From Stentor coeruleus (lineage: Eukaryota > Ciliophora > Heterotrichea > Heterotrichida > Stentoridae), in contig MPUH01001061.1 of assembly GCA_001970955.1 (NCBI GenBank), forward strand, positions 1 through 25,009: 25,009 bases of DNA, written 5' to 3'. Numbering within the stretch: position 1 is the stretch's first letter; each line of letters opens with the position of its first letter. The notes under the pieces were generated by a model, which made no database searches, was not told the origin of the DNA, and saw only the letters and a list, made by a program, of their open reading frames with translations. Both the position numbers and the translations under genes were made by a program. Below, in pieces: positions 18,582 to 25,009 of this stretch.

Positions 18582-20030
18582 ATGGGATGCGGTACAATTA
18601 AAAGGAACGTCGTTGTAGCACAGAATCGCAATTCAGTAATTCTTTTCCCAGGACAGTTTGTCAAAAGTATCGAAGAAAGCATTTATAGTTTATACGACTT
18701 TAAAGAAGAGCTAGGTGTTGGCTCTTATGGCCGTGTGATTCTTGCTGTACATAAAAAATCTCATGAAAAAAGAGCAATCAAAATCATAAACAAACTAGCT
18801 ATCCAAAGCGAAGAAACTAGAAAAAAAATTATGATAGAAGTTGAGATTCAAAGAAAATTAGATCACCCGAATATAGTTAGAGTATATGAGTTTCATGAAG
18901 ATGAATTCAATTTGTATTTGGTTATGGAACTTTGTAATGGAGGAGAATTACTAGACTCAATTGCAAGAATTGGATGTTTAAGTGAATCGCAGACTGCTGT
19001 TTGTATGAAACAGATTCTTTCATCACTTTGTTATTTGCATAGTATGGATATAGTGCATAGGGATTTAAAACTTGAAAATATGCTTATAGAAAAACCTGGG
19101 GCTATAAATATAAAACTGGCTGATTTTGGGATTGCCACTGAATTGAAACCAGGTAAAAAGCTTTCACTTATGATTGGGACTATTAATTATATTGCCCCTG
19201 AGGTTATAAAGAAAAAGTATGATAATAAATGCGATTTATGGAGCTGTGGGGTTATTATGTATATACTACTTTCAGGTACTCTTCCGTTTAATGGTGGAAG
19301 CAAGAAAAGGACATTAGGGCTTATAATGAAAGGGGAATATAATCTTAGTGGGGCTAATTGGGATATGATTTCTACTGAAGCTAAAACACTTATCACATAC
19401 CTTTTAGACCCAAATCCTAAGACAAGAATATCAGCAAAAGAAGCTTTTAATATTCCTTGGGTTTCGGGATCTAGAGCACCTAATATTCGTGGAAGTCTCT
19501 TAGAAACAACAGCAAATAATATTAAGGATTTTAGAGAAACAAACAAATTACAAAGAGCTGTTATAAGATTTATATCAAGCCAGCTTTTAAGCCAAGGTGA
19601 AAGAAACGAACTAACATTTATTTTCAAGAGTCTAGACAAACATGGTGAAGGAAAAATAACAGAGAGAGAGTTAATGCAATACTGTAAAAAAATTTTTGGT
19701 GAAAGCTTTAGTGATGAAGAAATCCATAGTATTATGGTAAGAGTTGATACTGATAAAAGTGGATTTATTGACTATAGCGAATTTTTAGCAGCAGCTATGG
19801 ACAAGAAAAAACTTTTATCAGAAGAAAAACTTGAAGCTGCGTTTAAAGCATTTGATCATGATAATAATGGTAAAATAACAGCCCAAGAGCTAAAATATTT
19901 ACTTGAATCTCACATAAAATATGATATCACTACTTACACGAAACTAATCGAGCAGGTAGATCAAAATGGTGACGGGATGATTGATTTTAAAGAATTTAAA
20001 GACATGATGATTTCTTTAATGCCTGAATAA
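18582..20030 (+). CDS. calcium-dependent protein kinase (CDPK)
   Basis: A single exon encodes 482 aa. MGCG at the N-terminus predicts myristoylation at Gly2 and palmitoylation at Cys3. The kinase domain spans about 40-294: GVGSYGRV loop (45-52), Lys67 in RAIK, HRDLKLEN (159-166), DFG (181-183), APE (205-207). A junction/autoinhibitory helix follows (about 310-345). Four EF hands have loops at 352-363, 389-400, 425-436 and 460-471; the last three are canonical, while the first has His at position 3 and Lys at 7 and may bind calcium weakly. This is the standard CDPK order: Ser/Thr kinase switched on directly by calcium, probably at a membrane. Plants, apicomplexans and ciliates share the family. 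The stop is TAA. Confidence 0.96.
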   Translation: MGCGTIKRNVVVAQNRNSVILFPGQFVKSIEESIYSLYDFKEELGVGSYGRVILAVHKKSHEKRAIKIINKLAIQSEETRKKIMIEVEIQRKLDHPNIVRVYEFHEDEFNLYLVMELCNGGELLDSIARIGCLSESQTAVCMKQILSSLCYLHSMDIVHRDLKLENMLIEKPGAINIKLADFGIATELKPGKKLSLMIGTINYIAPEVIKKKYDNKCDLWSCGVIMYILLSGTLPFNGGSKKRTLGLIMKGEYNLSGANWDMISTEAKTLITYLLDPNPKTRISAKEAFNIPWVSGSRAPNIRGSLLETTANNIKDFRETNKLQRAVIRFISSQLLSQGERNELTFIFKSLDKHGEGKITERELMQYCKKIFGESFSDEEIHSIMVRVDTDKSGFIDYSEFLAAAMDKKKLLSEEKLEAAFKAFDHDNNGKITAQELKYLLESHIKYDITTYTKLIEQVDQNGDGMIDFKEFKDMMISLMPE

Positions 20031-20191
20031 TATAAATTTGTGGCTTATTTAGGATAGTATTATTAGTTTCATAGAAATATCATTTGCAAAATGTGTTGTT
20101 ATTGGAATTATTTATTAGCACTTCAACACACAAACCACAAATTTCTTAATTCTTATTATGCTTCCCTAACTATCCTCAACCTATAATTAAA

Positions 20192-23080
20192 ATGGACGAT
20201 GATCTTTTTGACGAATTCGGCAATTACCTAGGTGGACAACAATCATCTCCCAGTGGTTCAGAAAGTGAAGAAAGTCCTCAAATTCCTATGGAATCCGAAG
20301 ATATAGTCATTGATGTAATAATCATATAGGAGCCAGGTCACGAAGTAGTTCTTCATGAAGATAAAAGATATTATCCTGACTTAGAACAAGTCTACCCTGA
20401 AGCAGAAACTCTTATCATGGAAGAAGATGCTCAGCCAATATCAGTGCCAATAGTCCAGCCAATAATAAAAAAGAACTTTGAAAAATCTGAACGAGACATT
20501 CCAGAGACATGGTATAACACTGAGTTTATTCATGGACTGATGCAAAATCCTTTAAGAATAAGAAATATAGCACTTATTGGGCATTTACATCATGGAAAAA
20601 CAATTTTAGCTGATTCGCTTGTTGAGCAAGCACACAAATACTTTGCAAGCGACCCAGATAATCCTTTAAAATACTTAGACTCAAGAAAAGATGAAATCCA
20701 AAGAGAAATATCTGTAAAAAGTAGTCCTATAAGCTTAGTACTTCAAGACAAAAGAGACAAAAGTTATCTTTTTAATATAATCGACACACCAGGGCATCCG
20801 AATTTCGCTGATGAAGTCAGTTGTTCCCTTGCTTTATGTGATGGAGTTTTTTTAGTAGTTGATGTTATAGAAGGTGTTATGATAAATACTGATAGACTAC
20901 TTCGACATGCTTTACAGTTAAAAATCCCAATTGTTGTTGTTTTGAATAAAATTGATAGGTTTATTCTTGAGCTTAAATTACCTCCACAAGATACATATTA
21001 TAAAATAAAGCATACTTTGGATCAATTGAATAGTATAGTAGCTAATTATCCACATCAGAAAAAATTCATCCCAACTAGTAATAATGTGGTTTTTGCTAGT
21101 GGGCTATATGGTTTTGTGTTTGATTTAACGAGTATGGCAGAAAAATACTCAAGAATGCAGGGGCAGAATTTCGACACTGAAGAATTTGCCAAAAGGTTAT
21201 GGGGGAATAAGTACTTCGACCCAAAAAACCGAAGGTTTTTTGCCAAGCCTCCAGAAGGAAAAACACATGGCGATAGAAGTTTTATAGAATTTGTCATGAA
21301 CCCTTTGTATAAAATACTAGCATATACTGCAAGTGAAGAGCGGGAAGGACTTGAGAAAGTATTAAACCCTTTAGGAGTATATTTAAAAAAACAGTGGTTC
21401 GAGTATAATACAAAAACTTTAATCAAAATTGTTTGCAGGCTCTTTTTTGAAAAACCAACAATACTTATAGATGTGGCAATTTCTAACTTCCCCCCTCCTC
21501 ATGAGTCTAAAAAACTTGAAAACATATACGAAGGGTGTCAAACTGGTCAAGTATTTTCCGAATTAACCAAATCTTCAAAAGATGGTCCTTGTTTAGTTCA
21601 TATAACAAAACAATATCATACATCAGAATGTGATAATTTCTATTTATTTGGCCGAGTTTTAAGTGGAACTTTAACATCTGGTGACACAGTCACAGTACTT
21701 GGAGAAAAATTCTCCCCAAAAGACCCTGAGCATAAATTCCAAGCTATAGCCGAAGAATTGTTTTTATATAATACTCGATATAAAGTACCTTTATTATCTG
21801 TCCCTGCTGGGAATTTTGTTCTTATTCAAGGTATTGATTGTGGACTTTCTAAAACTTGTACTTTATTATCAACAAACCTTGTTGGGGCATTTGAAAAAGC
21901 TCTTCAAGTTAGACATATAACTTCAAGTATTATTAAAATTGCACTTGAACCACTTAACCCTGCTGAATTACCAAAAATGCTTGAAGGGTTAAGAAAATGT
22001 AGTAAAAGTTATCCTTTATTAGAAACTAAAGTTTATGAAACTGGAGAACATATGATTATGGGTACTGGGGAATTATATTTGGATAGTGTTTTACATGATT
22101 TAAGGAATTTATATGCCGATATTGAAATCAAACTATCAGACCCTAGTGTTGCTTTAACTGAAACCGTTATTGACACATCATCTTTTAAAGCTTTTGCTCA
22201 AACACCTAATGGGATGAATAGAATTTCAGTTATTGCTGAACCTTTAGAAGCAGAAATCGCTAAAGGTATACAATCACAGGAACTTTTAATACATGACAAA
22301 AACCTACCGAGTATTTTTGAAGGGAAATTTAATTGGGATATGCTTGCTGCAAATAATGTATGGGCTTTTGGTCCTGATGAGCATGGACCTAATGTTCTTA
22401 TAAATGATATACTGCCTTATGAAATCGATCCTACTCTTATTCACAGCAAAAGTTCTATAGTCCAAGGTTTCCAATGGGCATGTAAAGAAGGTCCTTTATG
22501 TGAAGAACCTTTACGAGGTGTAAAATTCCGTATCCTTGAATGCAGCCTAGCTAAAGAATCCTTATATAAAGCTGCAGGTCAATTAATACCAACAGCTCGT
22601 CGAGTATGCTATTCATCATTCCTTGTAGCAACACCAAGACTTATGGAACCTTATTATTTAACAGAAATCCAATGTACAAAAGATTGTATACAAGCTATAT
22701 ACACTTTACTTCAACGAAGAAGAGGACATGTTAATTCAGAAGAACCTATACCAGGATCACCTCATTATATGCTTTTTGCATCTATTCCAGTAATAGATTC
22801 TTTTGGTTTTGAAACTGATTTAAGGACTTATACAAGTGGAATGGCTTTTTGTACTAGTGTTTTTGATCAATGGGCTTTAGTTCCTGGAGATCCACTTGAT
22901 AAAAAAATACAAATAAGACCTTTGGAACCTAGTCCTGCACCTCATCTTGCTAGGGATTTTATGTTGAAAACACGTAGAAGAAAAGGGTTGACTGAAGATA
23001 TTACGATTTCTAAATACTTTGATAGCCCTGAGTTGTATGAAATGGCGAAACAAGATCAGGACCTTGCCCCGTACTTTTAG
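20192..23080 (+). CDS. EFTUD2: U5 snRNP GTPase Snu114 / EFTUD2
   Basis: Exons 20192-20314 and 20330-23080 encode 957 aa, close to the 972 aa of human EFTUD2. The start MDDDLFDEFGNYLG and the later VVLHEDKRYYP match the conserved acidic N-terminus of this family. GTPase motifs: GHLHHGKT at 125-132, DTPGH at 193-197, NKID at 247-250. Domains II-V of the EF-2 fold follow, with IPTARRVCYSSF, RRRGHV and a tail RRRKGLTEDITISK typical of Snu114. It controls Brr2 and spliceosome activation and disassembly in the U5 snRNP and tri-snRNP. The unusual N-terminal His-Leu-His-His P-loop separates it from EF-2. Without splicing the frame would start at Met71. Its own gene carries a 15-nt intron, so the spliceosome it serves must recognise such introns. 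Confidence 0.97.
20315..20329 (+). other. 15-nt intron (Snu114 gene)
   Basis: The sequence is GTAATAATCATATAG, phase 0, between the codons for Asp41 and Glu42. Retention reads in frame to TAG. A is at position 10. Confidence 0.92.
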
Positions 23081-23593
23081 ATTAGGGTATTTTAAATATA
23101 TACTTAGAGGGATTATGAGGATTTATAAGTAGTTTTGGAGATAATTTGAGTGTTGTATATTGCTAAAAAATAGGAATGAATTGGTATTGATTTTTTTTAG
23201 TGTTTGTATGCTAATGATATAAAAATAAAAAGTCTCTAATGCTTAACCCATTAGATTTTCAAATTTCCTGTATATTATTCAAAATACTTTTATATCTTAT
23301 AAATTACACAACTCTCTATATATTATTAAATGCATAGTTTAATATACATAAACTTCAAATCATGCTTAAACTTCTATTTTACACACAATTCTTTAAAATC
23401 CATTAAAATACCATCTTCTTTTTTTTTATTTAAATAATTCTCATACACTCATCAATGACTTTATTAATAACCCAAAAATAATATTTCCATTAAACCTTAT
23501 CTCTTTAATCCATAGTCTACAATCCATAACCCACACAATTTTAAATTACCCCATAAATAAAATCAAAATAAATATTATCTATAAGATCATTAA
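23081..23593. other. convergent 3'-to-3' spacer
   Basis: These 513 nt lie between two stops (Snu114 + and coiled-coil gene -). The left part is G-rich and the right part C-rich on the plus strand, so each side is G-rich on its own sense strand. Nothing else is seen. Confidence 0.5.
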
Positions 23594-24586
23594 TTATCTT
23601 GCTTCAAAAGAAGATCTAGGTCTAACAAAAGGTTTATACTTCCTATCTCCATCTTCAGACTGTCCATTCCTAGAAGCTGACCTAACATCCCCACTACGTA
23701 ATTTTTCAATATCTTCATTAAGTGCTGAAATTTGATCATCATAAGTTCTAAGCTTAGACCTACTATTAGCATCGCTTTGTTTTTTAAACATTTGCAATGA
23801 TTTTATTAATTCACCAATTTCCTTTTCTTGTTTTTTACCTGATTTATTTTCTAATGTATTATTTTTTAAATGCAAAGATGACATTTTTTCAATTTTTTTA
23901 GGATAGTCTGATATATCTTCATCATATTCTGGAGTTGTTTCAAGTACTCTTGAGTTAGCTAAACTTGAACTTTTACGATCTTTTGATGAGTTTTCTTCCT
24001 GTAATGCTTTAATTCTTTCTTCAAGGTCGAAATTCAATTCAAGTATCGGTTTTGTTGTTGTGTCTATATTAATAGGCTCTTTTGATAATGAAATTTGGTT
24101 TTTTTCAACACTGATGCTATTGTTAAAAGATGATATTTTTTTAGTTATCGTATTTCGGTTATCTTTAAGTAAGTTTTTGTAGTCTAAACGTGGAGCTCTT
24201 GGTTCAAGATATTGTCCTGGAATCTTTACTTGCCGATCTTGTGTTAAACTCTCTAGTTTTTTATAAAGCATAGTGTTTTCTTGTTCTATTTGTTTTAGTC
24301 TTTGAGAATTTTGTTTTAAGTCACGTATTTCTGAGTCTTTAGAAGAAATGATTTTTGTCATTTCTTGTACTCGTTTGTTTAGTGATTCTATGTCTTTATC
24401 ACGTTCGTAGATTAATTCTAAGTTATAGCTGAAATCATCGTAAAGTTTTTTGAACTGGGTTTGAAAGTTTTCAAGCTGTTCTTCTTTATCTTTAAGTTGG
24501 TCTTGGAGATGAATTATTCTTATGTTTAAGTGTTTTTCAAGTTCCTTTTCACGCTTATCATATCGAGACTTCCCTTCTTCAGCCAT
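23594..24586 (-). CDS. coiled-coil protein, CCDC57-like N-terminus
   Basis: A minus-strand single exon encodes 330 aa starting MAEEGKSRYDKREKELEK (G at +4) and ending TAA. Residues about 10-115 form a continuous coiled coil. It contains DFSYNLELIYERDKDIE (51-67), which resembles the 'DFxYNLxxLxERDxEL' segment I associate with CCDC57-type centrosomal/ciliary coiled-coil proteins; this is from memory. A polar, probably disordered middle (120-245) and a second short coil (about 245-300) follow, and the C-terminus is Arg/Ser-rich. A basal-body or axonemal role is plausible in a ciliate, but the protein is much shorter than animal CCDC57 and other coiled-coil families remain possible. Confidence 0.8.
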   Translation of the reverse strand: MAEEGKSRYDKREKELEKHLNIRIIHLQDQLKDKEEQLENFQTQFKKLYDDFSYNLELIYERDKDIESLNKRVQEMTKIISSKDSEIRDLKQNSQRLKQIEQENTMLYKKLESLTQDRQVKIPGQYLEPRAPRLDYKNLLKDNRNTITKKISSFNNSISVEKNQISLSKEPINIDTTTKPILELNFDLEERIKALQEENSSKDRKSSSLANSRVLETTPEYDEDISDYPKKIEKMSSLHLKNNTLENKSGKKQEKEIGELIKSLQMFKKQSDANSRSKLRTYDDQISALNEDIEKLRSGDVRSASRNGQSEDGDRKYKPFVRPRSSFEAR

Positions 24587-24762
24587 TTAAATTATTTCAT
24601 TATTTGGAATGCTTGTAACTAACTATTTTTTGTTTTAGATTTGGTTTGTTTTGCAGATATTTATATGATTGAATTGCATTTTTGAAGATGTTATTAGAAA
24701 TTTTTAGGTAAAATTTGATTGAAAATAATTTGTCACATTCTAGTTAATATTTTACAGCAAGT
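24587..24762. promoter_or_regulatory. upstream region of coiled-coil gene
   Basis: This is the 5' flank of the minus-strand coiled-coil gene, and of a tentative plus-strand short gene. It is T/G-rich on the plus strand, therefore C-rich on the sense strand of the coiled-coil gene. No discrete motif was identified. Confidence 0.35.
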
Positions 24763-24926
24763 ATGAAGCAGTATAAATTTTTATCAGTTTAAATCAGAAA
24801 CGTGTGGAACTCCTAAACTTTTATACCAACTCATTTTTGAACTTTTTGGAGACATTAATCAAAGATTTAGGTGAGATAGAAGTGAGGGAGAGATATGCCA
24901 AAAACCTTGAGGAAAGGGGATATTAG
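24763..24926 (+). CDS. tentative 48-aa protein with possible 17-nt intron
   Basis: From 24788 a plus-strand frame reads LNQKRVELLNFYTNSFLNFL and then a charged helix to TAG (24924-24926). It looks coded but has no ATG of its own. Joining ATGAAGCA (24763-24770) across 17 nt (24771-24787, GTATAAATTTTTATCAG) puts an ATG in frame and gives MKHLNQKRVELL. The intron is longer than the others, ends CAG and lacks A at position 10, so the join is uncertain. No family is recognised. The frame after the TAG stays open a further 23 codons, so the stop may not be the true end. Confidence 0.3.
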
Positions 24927-25009
24927 AATGAAGATTTGATTATATTAAGCATAAATACTATCTTGATTCCTGAAATTAGGAAGATTCACACATTTTGATC
25001 ATATTATAG

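Noticed and set aside
19187-19639. 150-aa minus-strand frame inside the CDPK
   Set aside because: It is antisense to conserved kinase sequence; the plus frame is clearly the real one.
21055-21426. 123-aa minus-strand frame inside Snu114
   Set aside because: It is antisense to conserved GTPase sequence.
10702-25009. TGA as tryptophan (Blepharisma-type code)
   Set aside because: About 4,700 codons of long frames contain only TGG for Trp, including conserved sites such as AGWDP in beta1, and end in TAA/TAG without internal TGA. The few TGA-broken frames are short and doubtful.
1-25009. Mobile elements, terminal inverted repeats, telomeric repeats or CRISPR
   Set aside because: No transposase- or integrase-like protein, no long inverted repeats, no tandem telomere-like repeats and no regularly spaced repeat array were seen.

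Overview
The window looks like macronuclear DNA of a heterotrich ciliate, most like Stentor. The reasons are seen directly: AT-rich, very compact DNA with short intergenic gaps; spliceosomal introns of only 15-16 nt; and long open frames that end in TAA or TAG (TGA once) and use TGG for tryptophan. The standard code therefore fits better than the TGA=Trp code of Blepharisma. The genes are eukaryotic throughout: proteasome, U5 snRNP GTPase, actin family, CDPK, kelch receptor. The species assignment is inference.

Layout. 1-645: two tentative short minus-strand frames. 672-1385: a tail-to-tail pair, an RBR-type RING1-like small protein (+) and a myristoylated p97/VCP-interacting SVIP-like protein (-). 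1601-5038: a three-exon kelch / Cys-rich / three-TM surface protein, followed by about 1.45 kb of gene-poor DNA. 6488-9877: a large coiled-coil, disordered scaffold-like protein. 10132-11676: an unknown two-exon gene convergent with proteasome beta1 (-). 11961-14075: a probable mitochondrial helical protein. 14426-15556: a divergent actin. 15934-18149: four small genes (an unknown, a secreted beta-sandwich protein, an acylated-type small protein, and an unknown on the minus strand). 18582-20030: a CDPK. 20192-23080: the U5 snRNP GTPase Snu114/EFTUD2. 23594-24586 (-): a coiled-coil CCDC57-like protein. 24763-24926: a tentative short gene.

Six well-supported mini-introns have GTA at the 5' end, A at position 10 and AG at the 3' end. 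All five 15-nt examples bring an in-frame stop if retained. Joining across them extends or restores the proteasome beta1, Snu114, kelch, SVIP-like and 185-aa genes, which unspliced ORF calling truncates or misses.

There is no operon logic; these are independently transcribed eukaryotic genes. A loose theme is protein quality control: RING1-like protein, p97 adaptor and proteasome beta1. The most unusual items are the divergent actin active site, the SVIP-like/RING pair, the intron placed exactly at the proteasome propeptide junction, and a strand-composition switch (G over C to C over G) inside intergenic spacers. I found no mobile element, CRISPR array, tRNA or rRNA.
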